A stretch of DNA of 5,114 nt from Chromatiaceae bacterium (GCA_016880695.1 JAEHCY010000494.1:1-5114), one strand, 5' to 3'; shown: positions 1 to 5,114, counted from the first letter of the stretch. Notes: a model not told the origin generated them from the letters alone. Numbers and translations are program-made.

Positions 1-365
1 AAGATCAATGATCAGTCGTTATTGTGACAACCCGGTGTCGGGGGCCGGTTCCGGTGTCCCTCCCGGAGCGATTCTAGGGTTGGAATCCCAACCGTGATCC
101 TCGCCGCCGCCGGGGTTCCGCCACCGCTCGGGTGCGTCCATCGCCCCTGGTTTCTGGTCCGGGGACTCCGTGAGCGCGCGGCCCCGAAGAGGTGCCGAGG
201 CTGTCGGCGCGAGCCCCTGGCGGTTTTTTTCGTTCTCGATTAGTCTAAACCGCAGCGCAACTGCTAAACGAAGCACAGTTTCGGCAAGATTTGCCCTCTC
301 CCTCGCGCATCGATGACGACCGGCTCGCACGTGCGCACTGTTCGTTAAACCTATCAGGAATCGGC
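1..365. other. Upstream region with no convincing gene
   Basis: This 365-bp stretch precedes the first gene. An open frame on the minus strand (19-330, GTG start) is rich in Arg, Pro and Gly, has no recognisable domain and runs into the promoter side of the next gene, so I treat it as chance. The region holds a 6-bp stem-loop (GGTTGG 78-83, CCAACC 88-93), a T-tract preceded by a weak stem (194-230), and two copies of CTAAAC (245-250 and 264-269) spaced 19 bp apart. Bases become less GC-rich from about 224 to 290, as expected for a promoter region, but I could not place a convincing -35/-10 pair. Confidence 0.5.
194..230 (+). terminator. Possible rho-independent terminator (weak stem, T7 tract)
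   Basis: A run of seven T (224-230) follows an imperfect GC stem. GGCT (199-202) can pair with AGCC (212-215), and CCG (195-197) with CGG (221-223), leaving internal bulges. It would end a plus-strand transcript entering from the left of the window. The stem is interrupted, so the T-tract is the main support. Confidence 0.3.
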
Positions 366-368
366 ATG
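354..368 (+). promoter_or_regulatory. Ribosome binding site that decides the hydrolase start
   Basis: The AGGA at 357-360 lies 5 bases before ATG 366. It favours this start over the in-frame TTG at 291, which has no purine-rich sequence before it. Confidence 0.6.
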
Positions 369-1529
369 GTTTTTCCAGATTATTCGGGCGGGAGTATCGT
401 CAATCTCATCGCGTCCGTTGAGCTCGGACTCGGTGGCGGCTCCTCCATCTACCCGCCCTTGCGGACTCTTGATCCGCAGTGGGTGGCGCAACATCGTAAC
501 CTGGTTTTGCTGGTCATCGACGGCCTGGGTTATCGCTACCTGGAGGAGACCGGAAACCACACCTGGCTGCGGGCACAGCAACCCCATCGACTAACCTCGG
601 TGTTTCCATCCACCACCGCCGCGGCCATCACTAGTTTTCTCACCGGCGATGCTCCCCAGCAGCATGCCCTGACGGGTTGGCACATGTATTTCCGTGAGCT
701 GGGCTCGGTGCTGGCGGTGCTTCCGGGGGAGCCCCGGTATGGGGGCTCGGGGCTGCGGCAGGCCGGCGTGGCCCCAGAGATGCTGTTCAATCACCTCCCC
801 TGGTTCGACCGCATCGCCGCGGATAGTTTCATCCTGTCCCCGCGCTCGATCGCAGGCTCGGATTTCAACCTCAGCCATCGGGGCCGGGCGCAGATTCTGG
901 ACTTTGTGACTTTGGAGGAGTGTCTGCGGCTCATGGCTCGGCTGCTCAATACCGGGAGCAAGAATCGCCGTTATCTCTACGGCTATTGGCCGGCCCTCGA
1001 TCAGCTCGGACACCTGCATGGCATCGGCAGTCGTCAGGTGCGAGGCCATCTCATGGAGCTGGATGCCCTGCTGCGAGATTTCGTCGAGCGCGTCCGGGGT
1101 ACCGACACGCTGGTGCTGGTCACGGCCGACCATGGCCTGTTGGACACCCGAGAAGCCGCCATCCTCTACCTCGAAGCCCACTCTGGACTGGCTGACACGC
1201 TCATGCTACCCCTGTGCGGGGAGCGGCGGGCGGCCTATGCCTATCCCTGGCCGGGGCGCGCGGAAGAATTTATCGACCGGCTTGGGGCGGCCTTCGGTGA
1301 TCGGGTGGAGGTCATCCCCAGCGAGGATCTGGTGCGTCGCGGCGCTTTCGGTTTGGGCGATCCCAACCCCCGTCTGCGCGAGCGCATCGGCGTCTACACA
1401 CTCCTGCCGCGGGACAACTTCGTCGTCGTCGATCGGCTATTGGGGGAGCGCGGCTTCGAGCAGGTCGGCGTGCACGGGGGGACCAGCGAGGAGGAGATGT
1501 ATGTGCCGCTGGTTGCCTGCTCGGTCTAG
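366..1529 (+). CDS. Alkaline phosphatase superfamily / type I phosphodiesterase-like hydrolase
   Basis: A 387-residue protein of the alkaline phosphatase superfamily (nucleotide pyrophosphatase/phosphodiesterase type), expected to hydrolyse a phosphate mono- or diester with two bound metal ions, usually zinc. The full metal-site set is visible: Asp52 in VIDGLG; a nucleophile-region FPSTTAAAITS at 80-90, with Thr83 or Thr84 as candidate nucleophile; Asp212 and His216 in LDQLGHLHG; Asp255-His256 in VTADHG; and His370 in GVHGGTSEEEMYVPL. No signal peptide or membrane segment is seen, so it is probably cytoplasmic, unlike most secreted phosphatases of this fold. I chose ATG 366 because AGGA (357-360) sits just upstream and the N-terminus FPDYSGGSIVNL looks like the natural family start. 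An in-frame TTG at 291 would add 25 low-complexity residues with no ribosome site. It converges on the DUF2939 gene and has no operon partner here. The substrate is unknown. Family call firm, activity inferred. Confidence 0.9.
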   Translation: MVFPDYSGGSIVNLIASVELGLGGGSSIYPPLRTLDPQWVAQHRNLVLLVIDGLGYRYLEETGNHTWLRAQQPHRLTSVFPSTTAAAITSFLTGDAPQQHALTGWHMYFRELGSVLAVLPGEPRYGGSGLRQAGVAPEMLFNHLPWFDRIAADSFILSPRSIAGSDFNLSHRGRAQILDFVTLEECLRLMARLLNTGSKNRRYLYGYWPALDQLGHLHGIGSRQVRGHLMELDALLRDFVERVRGTDTLVLVTADHGLLDTREAAILYLEAHSGLADTLMLPLCGERRAAYAYPWPGRAEEFIDRLGAAFGDRVEVIPSEDLVRRGAFGLGDPNPRLRERIGVYTLLPRDNFVVVDRLLGERGFEQVGVHGGTSEEEMYVPLVACSV

Positions 1530-1531
1530 GC

Positions 1532-1549
1532 CGGCTCACCGTTGAGCCG
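1532..1549. terminator. Perfect stem-loop between convergent genes, likely bidirectional terminator
   Basis: CGGCTCA (1532-1538) and TGAGCCG (1543-1549) form a perfect 7-bp stem closed by the 4-base loop CCGT. It starts 3 bases after the hydrolase stop codon and ends 9 bases before the DUF2939 stop codon, so it can act on transcripts from both sides. There is no T-tract on either strand, so it would be a U-less terminator or a 3'-end stabilising hairpin rather than a classical intrinsic terminator. Confidence 0.55.
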
Positions 1550-1558
1550 CCAGGTCCG

Positions 1559-2041
1559 TCACTGAATGATGTCGGTCACCTGCCAGGCGCGGTCCTTGAG
1601 GGTCATGCGCACGTGGGTGGGGTTGTCCGCGATACCCCCCAGGCGGATCAGGAAGCTATCCCAGCCGTCGAAGAAGGCGAAGTTCACAGCACTCAGAAAG
1701 TAGGGTGTGGGTCGGCTGGAGTGCCGGGTAGCGGCCCCGCGCAGCGTATCCATGACCCATTGGAGGCTAATCGCCTGGTCGAGCGCGGAGTTGCCGAGCT
1801 GCTTGATCTGGTCGCGCAGCCACGCGAGCGGCGGTGCCCCGGCGGCGCTCGCCGTCAAACCCTCTAATCCGCTGCCGAAGCGCTTTCGGTAGTTTTCGCG
1901 CACGGCCTCCAGGTTCACGAGCGGCGATAGCTCCTGCAGATTGTCATTGCCCAGGGCGCCATCGAGCTGGAACATCCGATAGTACGGCCAGGCGACAAAG
2001 GCTAGCACAGCGGCAAGCACGAGCGAGATGAGGGTTTTCAT
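1559..2041 (-). CDS. DUF2939 family membrane-anchored protein
   Basis: A 160-residue protein that matches the DUF2939 pattern. It has a short N-terminal hydrophobic helix (about residues 3-20) followed by WPYYRMFQLDGAL, where the family typically has an aromatic WPYxxxxxLxxAL stretch. Then comes an acidic region with NLEAVRENYRKRF (43-55), in which the VRE motif is typical of the family. The C-terminus (about 118-160) holds FAFFDGWDSFLIRL and a final VRMTLKDRAWQVTDI strand pair, resembling the family's closing Leu-x-x-x-x-W-x-V-x-x-I pattern. The single helix has a lysine before it and no Cys lipobox, so the protein is probably anchored in the inner membrane with the rest in the periplasm. 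The molecular function of the family is unknown. ATG 2041 is the only start that keeps the helix, though no Shine-Dalgarno motif is visible before it. It is divergent from the DUF4126 gene and convergent with the hydrolase, so it is a single-gene unit. Confidence 0.85.
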   Translation of the reverse strand: MKTLISLVLAAVLAFVAWPYYRMFQLDGALGNDNLQELSPLVNLEAVRENYRKRFGSGLEGLTASAAGAPPLAWLRDQIKQLGNSALDQAISLQWVMDTLRGAATRHSSRPTPYFLSAVNFAFFDGWDSFLIRLGGIADNPTHVRMTLKDRAWQVTDIIQ

Positions 2042-2071
2042 AGCGGCGGCGCGGGCAAGGATTTATCGATG

Positions 2072-2077
2072 ATTCTA
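2072..2077 (-). promoter_or_regulatory. Candidate -10 element for the DUF2939 gene
   Basis: Read on the minus strand this is TAGAAT, five of six matches to TATAAT, placed 30 bases before the ATG at 2041. The -35 position falls near 2094-2100 and matches poorly, so the promoter would need an activator or is only weak. It overlaps the left arm of the inverted repeat at 2092-2135. Confidence 0.35.
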
Positions 2078-2091
2078 CCCCCGATAGAAGA

Positions 2092-2135
2092 TCTCGGCAC
2101 CTGTGGCGAATGGGTTAAGATTGGGGTTGCCGAGA
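2092..2135. promoter_or_regulatory. 8-bp inverted repeat in the divergent promoter region
   Basis: TCTCGGCA (2092-2099) and TGCCGAGA (2128-2135) are exact reverse complements, with 28 bases between them. The pair lies centrally between two divergent genes. The left arm falls where the -35 of the DUF2939 promoter would be, and a TAAGAT possible -10 for DUF4126 (2116-2121, four of six) lies between the arms. This layout suits a regulator bound at two half-sites, or a stem in the DUF4126 leader RNA. No regulator is known. Confidence 0.4.
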
Positions 2136-2156
2136 GACGTCATCGCCCCTGCAAGC

Positions 2157-2169
2157 GAGGTGTGAATTG
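2157..2169 (+). promoter_or_regulatory. Ribosome binding site supporting a TTG start
   Basis: GAGG at 2157-2160 is followed by 6 bases and then TTG at 2167. Nearby GTG triplets at 2160 and 2162 are not usable starts for this frame, and no ATG lies in frame before the first hydrophobic segment. TTG is therefore the likely start of the DUF4126 gene. Confidence 0.6.
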
Positions 2170-2826
2170 AACAACCTGACTGAGACATTGGCCCTGACCT
2201 TGGGTGCCGGCTGGGCCAGCGGCATCAACCTTTACGCGGCGGTTCTGGTGCTCGGGTTCCTTGGTGTCACGGGCCGGGTGAACCTGCCCGATGGCCTGCA
2301 GGTGCTCACCGACCCCCTGGTGATGCTGGCCGCCGGGGTGATGTACGTGATCGAGTTCTTCGCCGACAAGATACCCGGCTTCGACAGCGTTTGGGACACC
2401 CTGCACACCTTCATCCGTATCCCGGCGGGGGCGTTGTTGGCGGCCAACGCGGTCGGCGATGTGGGGCTGGGAGCGGAAATTGCCGCCGGCCTGGTGGGCG
2501 GTGGCCTCGCGGCGGCGTCCCACGCGGCCAAGGCCGGCACCCGGGTGATGATCAACACCTCGCCCGAGCCCTTCACCAACTGGGCCGCCTCGCTGCTCGA
2601 AGACGTGGGCGTGGTCGCCGGCCTGTGGACCGCGCTGAACCATCCGGTCATCTTCCTGGTGGCCTTGGCTCTGTTTCTGCTGTTGCTGGTGTGGTTGCTG
2701 CCCAAGGTGTGGCGCGGGGTCAAGCGGGTGTTTGGCTGGCTCCGGCGGCTGTTCGGTGGCCGAGCCGAGCCCCCGGTGGCTCAGTCGACCCTCAAGCTGC
2801 CGGGCCGAACCGATGACATGACCTGA
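2167..2826 (+). CDS. DUF4126 family integral membrane protein
   Basis: A 219-residue polytopic inner-membrane protein with clear DUF4126 hallmarks: GWASGINLYAAVLVLGFLG (15-33), VIEFFADKIPGFDSVWDTLHTFIRIPAGALLA (61-92, given as key blocks EFFADKIPG and FIRIPAGA), ASHAAKAGTR (117-125), and INTSPEPFTNWAASLLED (129-146). Hydrophobic segments lie at about 5-33, 49-65, 86-118, 145-155 and 160-178. The last helix is followed by a basic, Trp-rich stretch with KVWRGVKRVFGWLRRLFGGR (180-199), probably a cytoplasmic amphipathic helix on the membrane surface. It ends in a polar tail. No catalytic function is established for the family. It starts with TTG at 2167, supported by GAGG 6 bases upstream. The gene is divergent from DUF2939 and lies 242 bp before the antiporter on the same strand, so read-through into that gene is possible but not shown. 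Confidence 0.88.
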   Translation: MNNLTETLALTLGAGWASGINLYAAVLVLGFLGVTGRVNLPDGLQVLTDPLVMLAAGVMYVIEFFADKIPGFDSVWDTLHTFIRIPAGALLAANAVGDVGLGAEIAAGLVGGGLAAASHAAKAGTRVMINTSPEPFTNWAASLLEDVGVVAGLWTALNHPVIFLVALALFLLLLVWLLPKVWRGVKRVFGWLRRLFGGRAEPPVAQSTLKLPGRTDDMT

Positions 2827-3068
2827 GCGTCCCGGCGCGGGAAGCAGGTAATGCGGACCCATGCCAGCCGGCTCGTGCGGGTGAGTGGAGCGGCAGTGGG
2901 TACAGCACCTCGCACCGGAGCAAAGGGGTTGCTCCCCAGGGTTGCGGAACGACAGCAGCGACAACCCCGGCACTTCCCCGTCCCGGACCGGCCGTTCGCA
3001 TCGTTCGGTTTCCGGGCGCCCCCCGCTCGTAGCCTGGAGCCGGTCGCCCGATGGCCTCAGGAGCCCTT
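2827..3068 (+). promoter_or_regulatory. Structured leader candidate upstream of the antiporter
   Basis: This 242-bp non-coding stretch can form three consecutive stem-loops. The first pairs GGAGCAA (2917-2923) with TTGCTCC (2929-2935), a perfect 7-bp stem with a 5-base AGGGG loop. The second pairs GGGTTGCG (2939-2946) with CGACAACCC (2959-2967), 8 bp with one bulged A. The third pairs CCCGGACCG (2982-2990) with CGGTTTCCGGG (3006-3016), 9 bp with a 2-base bulge. A short GAGCC/GGCCTC stem (3037-3041, 3053-3058) abuts the antiporter ribosome site at 3059. I do not recognise a known riboswitch consensus, and no -35/-10 pair was convincing. An open frame of 74 codons (2851-3075) also crosses it. 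Confidence 0.35.
2830..2842 (+). other. Short stem-loop just after the DUF4126 stop codon
   Basis: TCCCG (2830-2834) pairs with CGGGA (2838-2842) around a 3-base GCG loop, starting 3 bases after the stop. No T-tract follows. It may protect the 3' end or assist termination, but a 5-bp stem in such GC-rich DNA could be chance. Confidence 0.3.
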
Positions 3069-3071
3069 ATG
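3059..3071 (+). promoter_or_regulatory. Ribosome binding site that decides the antiporter start
   Basis: A full AGGAG at 3059-3063 lies 5 bases before ATG 3069. An in-frame ATG at 3051 has no such site, so the protein most likely begins at 3069 with MLRLVRKRW. Confidence 0.7.
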
Positions 3072-4373
3072 CTGAGGCTGGTACGCAAACGCTGGCCGTT
3101 GTTCACCGCGATCGCTTTGGCACTGGTCGCGGGGATCAGTTCCTGGGAGCCTGGTGCCCTAGTCCGATTTGTCGAGCATGCCTCGGCGCTGGATATCTTC
3201 ACCCTTGTCCTGTTCTTGGTGTTTTTGTTGCCGCCGCTTTTTGCCCGGCTGCGGCTGCCGGGAGCGGTGGCACTGCTAATCGGCGGGGTGGCACTGGGAC
3301 CCCACGTCTTCGGCATCATCGACCCTGACGACCACGCCGTGGAGCTGTTTGCCGTCGTGGGTCGGGTATTCCTCATGTTCATCGTTGGCCTGGAGATCGA
3401 CATGCGGGTGTTCCAGGCCACCAAGCAGCGCTCCATGGGTTTTGGGCTGGCCACCTTTCTGTTTCCCCTGATGGGCGGCGTCCTCGCCGCTTATGCGTTC
3501 GACTTCGGCTGGACCGCCGCGCTGTTGATTGGCTCCCTGATCGCCTCCCACACCCTGCTGGGATTCCCGATCCTGACCAAGCTCGGCCTGGGCAAGCGAG
3601 AGCCCATGGCGGTGGCGGCTGGCGCGACCATCTTCACCGACATCTCGGCGCTTCTGGTGCTGGCGGTCTGTGTCTCGATCCACAAAGGGGGATTTTCCCC
3701 ATTCGGGCTCGCGACACAGGTGTTTCAGTTGGCCCTCTACAGCATCATCGTGCTACAGGGGCTGCCATTGATCGGCCGGTTGTATTTCCGCCGGCATCGC
3801 GACGACGAGGGTGCGCTGTTTTCTTTCACCTTTCTGGTGGTGATGCTGGCGGCGGCCGGTGCCCACTTCATCCACCTTGAGGATATTGTCGGTGGGTTCC
3901 TCGCCGGCGTGGCGGTCAATCGCGTGCTCTCCGGCTCGGAGGTGCGGGATAAAATCATCCTGATGGGGGAGGGGTTGTTCATTCCCTTGTTTTTCATGGC
4001 CATCGGTATCCGGCTCGACCTTCCGGTGTTCGCCGCAACCCTGGTCAACAGCTTGCCGTTTGTCGTCACCATCATCGCGGCGCTCTTGATCGGTAAGCTC
4101 GCGGCCGTCCTCAGCATCCGCCGCCCCTTCGGTTACGCTTGGCCCGACGCGCTGACCATGTGGTCGCTCACCCTGCCGCAGGTCGCGGCCACCCTGGCGG
4201 CGGCGATGGCGGCCTACGATGCCGTCAACGCCGACGGCGATCGGCTGATCACCGAGTCGGTGCTCAACGCCGTGATCGTGCTCATGGTGCTCACCTCCAT
4301 CCTGGGTCCCGTGCTCACCGAGCGTTTCGGCCGCCAGATGACACAAGAGGAAAAATCGGATGACCCGTCTTAA
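3069..4373 (+). CDS. CPA2-family cation:proton antiporter (Na+/H+ exchanger domain only)
   Basis: A 434-residue inner-membrane antiporter of the monovalent cation:proton antiporter-2 group, expected to exchange Na+ or K+ for H+. About 12-13 hydrophobic segments run from residue 11 to 416. Family motifs in order: LPPLFARLRLPGAVALLIGG (54-73), FIVGLEIDMRVF (104-115), GSLIASHTLLGFPIL (155-169), AGATIFTDISALL (184-196) with Asp191 as the likely ion-binding acid, EDIVGGFLAGVAVNRVL (271-287), FFMAIGIRLDL (308-318), LTLPQVAATLAAA (367-379), and LNAVIVLMVLTSILGPVLTERF (399-420). It stops about 15 residues after the membrane domain, so it lacks the TrkA-N/RCK domain of KefB/KefC and any universal-stress domain seen in some relatives. 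The ion is not predictable from sequence. ATG 3069 is chosen for the AGGAG at 3059. Its last 14 bases overlap the SYLF gene, pointing to coupled translation. Confidence 0.93.
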   Translation: MLRLVRKRWPLFTAIALALVAGISSWEPGALVRFVEHASALDIFTLVLFLVFLLPPLFARLRLPGAVALLIGGVALGPHVFGIIDPDDHAVELFAVVGRVFLMFIVGLEIDMRVFQATKQRSMGFGLATFLFPLMGGVLAAYAFDFGWTAALLIGSLIASHTLLGFPILTKLGLGKREPMAVAAGATIFTDISALLVLAVCVSIHKGGFSPFGLATQVFQLALYSIIVLQGLPLIGRLYFRRHRDDEGALFSFTFLVVMLAAAGAHFIHLEDIVGGFLAGVAVNRVLSGSEVRDKIILMGEGLFIPLFFMAIGIRLDLPVFAATLVNSLPFVVTIIAALLIGKLAAVLSIRRPFGYAWPDALTMWSLTLPQVAATLAAAMAAYDAVNADGDRLITESVLNAVIVLMVLTSILGPVLTERFGRQMTQEEKSDDPS

Positions 4374-4938
4374 CCGTCTGTTCGCCTTGCCCCTACTGTT
4401 GCTTGTGGGCCTTCCCTTGGCACCCGCGGGTGCAGGGGACAATCAGCCGGATAAGGCAACGCTGCAGGCCGATCTGAGGAAGATGCGCACGGACACCCTC
4501 GATCAGCTCTACCGGGAGAACCCGAAGGCCCGCAAGGAGGTCCGCGCGGCGGCGGGGTACGGGGTATTCAGCATCGGCGTTGCGCAATTGCTTTTCGTCG
4601 GCGGCAGCGGGGGAAGGGGCATCGTTCGCGACAATCTCACCGGTAAGGACACCTTCATGAAGGTCGGCAGCGTGAGCGCGGGTCTTGGGGTGGGCTTCAA
4701 AGATACGCGTCTGGTGCTGATCTTTTCCAATCGCACGGTCTTGAAGGACTTCCTGGACAAGGGCTGGACCTTCGGCGGCGAGACCGCCGCCGTCGCGAAG
4801 GCCGACGACAAGGGCGGAAGCACCGGAGAGCTAGAATCTCCCCAGGGCATCAAGGTCTACCCGCTCACCCAGACCGGTCTCATGGCAAAGGGCACCGTGG
4901 AAGGAACCAAGTACTGGAAGGACGAGGGTCTGAATTAG
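4360..4938 (+). CDS. Secreted YSC84-related / SYLF-domain protein
   Basis: A 192-residue exported protein related to the YSC84/SYLF lipid-binding family. A signal peptide is clear: Arg3 and Arg6, a Leu-rich core at 7-20, and an Ala-x-Ala cleavage site at 23-25. No Cys lipobox is present, so it is periplasmic or released rather than a lipoprotein. After a charged helical stretch (31-62) come the domain blocks: AGYGVFSIGVAQLLFVGGSGGRG (as YGVFSIG 67-73 and GGSGGRG 81-87), TFMKVGSVSAGLGVGFKD (98-115), LVLIFSNRTVLKDFLDKGWTFGGE (GWTFGG at 135-140), and a C-terminus with LTQTGLMAKGTVEGTKYWKD. The TKYWKD-x-x-LN ending is typical of one bacterial branch. Eukaryotic SYLF proteins bind phosphoinositides, and a membrane role here is inference. 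AGAGG at 4346-4350 precedes ATG 4360 by 9 bases. The start overlaps the antiporter's end by 14 bp, so the pair is co-transcribed. Confidence 0.88.
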   Translation: MTRLNRLFALPLLLLVGLPLAPAGAGDNQPDKATLQADLRKMRTDTLDQLYRENPKARKEVRAAAGYGVFSIGVAQLLFVGGSGGRGIVRDNLTGKDTFMKVGSVSAGLGVGFKDTRLVLIFSNRTVLKDFLDKGWTFGGETAAVAKADDKGGSTGELESPQGIKVYPLTQTGLMAKGTVEGTKYWKDEGLN

Positions 4939-4939
4939 C

Positions 4940-4952
4940 CCCTGTCACAGGG
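4940..4952 (+). other. Small stem-loop just after the SYLF stop codon
   Basis: CCCTG (4940-4944) pairs with CAGGG (4948-4952) around a 3-base TCA loop, beginning 2 bases after the stop codon at 4936-4938. No T-tract follows. It may be part of the 3' end together with the larger stem at 4996-5028. Confidence 0.3.
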
Positions 4953-4995
4953 CCACGAACCCTTCCCAGCGTCGCGGTCGCGAGCGCGCCCTCGG

Positions 4996-5028
4996 GGACC
5001 CCGCAAGCGAATCGGCTCGCTGGGGTCC
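4996..5028. terminator. Strong 12-bp stem-loop downstream of the antiporter-SYLF operon
   Basis: GGACCCC (4996-5002) pairs with GGGGTCC (5022-5028), and AGCGA (5006-5010) pairs with TCGCT (5017-5021). This gives 12 bp interrupted only by a GCA bulge (5003-5005), closed by a 6-base loop. It is the strongest stem in the window and lies 58 bases after the SYLF stop. There is no T-tract, so it is a U-less terminator or a 3' RNA-stabilising structure, or part of an unrecognised small RNA. Confidence 0.45.
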
Positions 5029-5114
5029 AAGCCGCCACCCTCATCCTGATTCCCGCTAGGGTAGGCTGGCACTTTGCAGTTTCGGGGTGATAGCCGGGTA
5101 TTTTGGAGATCACT

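Larger units (their letters stand above)
4939..5114. other. Downstream intergenic region, no gene seen
   Basis: Besides the two stem-loops, the last 80 bases become less GC-rich and may hold the promoter of a gene lying beyond the window. TTTGCA (5073-5078) and TATTTT (5099-5104) resemble -35 and -10 elements but are 20 bases apart, which is too far to rely on. A minus-strand open frame (4880-5113) shows no domain and overlaps the SYLF 3' end. Confidence 0.45.

Noticed and set aside
77..93. A GGGTTGGAATCCC stretch resembling a tRNA T-arm, hinting at a tRNA or tRNA-derived attachment site
   Set aside because: The T-loop lacks the TTC start, the flanking stem does not extend to 5 bp, there is no CCA-like acceptor end, and no matching acceptor strand lies upstream. 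It pairs better as a simple GGTTGG/CCAACC hairpin.
19..330. Minus-strand open frame of 103 codons upstream of the hydrolase
   Set aside because: GTG start, no clear ribosome site, Arg/Pro/Gly-rich composition and no recognisable motif. It is typical of chance frames in GC-rich DNA.
591..1181. Long minus-strand open frame (196 codons) inside the hydrolase gene
   Set aside because: It is the antisense shadow of a gene with complete family motifs and has no domain of its own.
2140..2973. Long minus-strand open frame (277 codons) opposite the DUF4126 gene
   Set aside because: Gln/His/Gly-rich low-complexity product with no motif. The plus-strand frame carries all the DUF4126 hallmarks.
3041..3063. 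GATGGCCTCAGGAG before the antiporter, recalling the 3' part of a fluoride riboswitch
   Set aside because: The 5' half of that riboswitch and its pseudoknot partners are absent, and the gene is not a fluoride channel or a typical member of that regulon.
3753..4442. Minus-strand open frame (229 codons) opposite the antiporter
   Set aside because: His/Asp/Arg-rich shadow of a transmembrane-coding strand, with no recognisable family.
5067..5078. TGGCACTTTGCA resembling a sigma-54 promoter
   Set aside because: The GG and GC dinucleotides are separated by 6 bases instead of the required 10.

Overview
The window is GC-rich bacterial DNA with five intact protein genes, and every one of them has recognisable family hallmarks. 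The GC-rich codon use and the gene families (DUF2939, DUF4126, a CPA2-type antiporter, a YSC84/SYLF protein) suggest a proteobacterium. A gammaproteobacterium of the purple or sulfur-oxidising type is my best guess. That is an inference from the style of the proteins; no rRNA or other phylogenetic marker is present.

Layout: bases 1-365 hold no convincing gene and are the upstream region of the first one. A cytoplasmic alkaline-phosphatase-superfamily hydrolase (366-1529, +) faces a small membrane-anchored DUF2939 protein (1559-2041, -). The 29-bp convergent gap between them holds a perfect stem-loop. The DUF2939 gene and a DUF4126 membrane protein (2167-2826, +) diverge from a 125-bp intergenic region that carries an 8-bp inverted repeat and possible -10 elements for both directions. 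After 242 bp with several strong stem-loops comes a CPA2-family cation:proton antiporter (3069-4373, +). Its 3' end overlaps the start of a secreted YSC84/SYLF-domain protein (4360-4938, +) by 14 bp, so these two form a translationally coupled pair. The last 176 bp hold a 12-bp stem-loop and no gene.

How the genes work together: only the antiporter-SYLF pair has strong evidence of joint expression. The antiporter would exchange Na+ or K+ for H+ at the inner membrane. The SYLF protein would be exported and may bind lipid or act at the envelope. DUF4126 is another polytopic membrane protein on the same strand and could be co-transcribed, but the long structured gap makes that uncertain. Much of the window therefore concerns the envelope or ion homeostasis. 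No mobile element, CRISPR array, tRNA, rRNA or defence system was seen. The most useful leads are the structured leader before the antiporter, the 14-bp overlap of the antiporter and SYLF genes, and the inverted repeat in the divergent promoter region.
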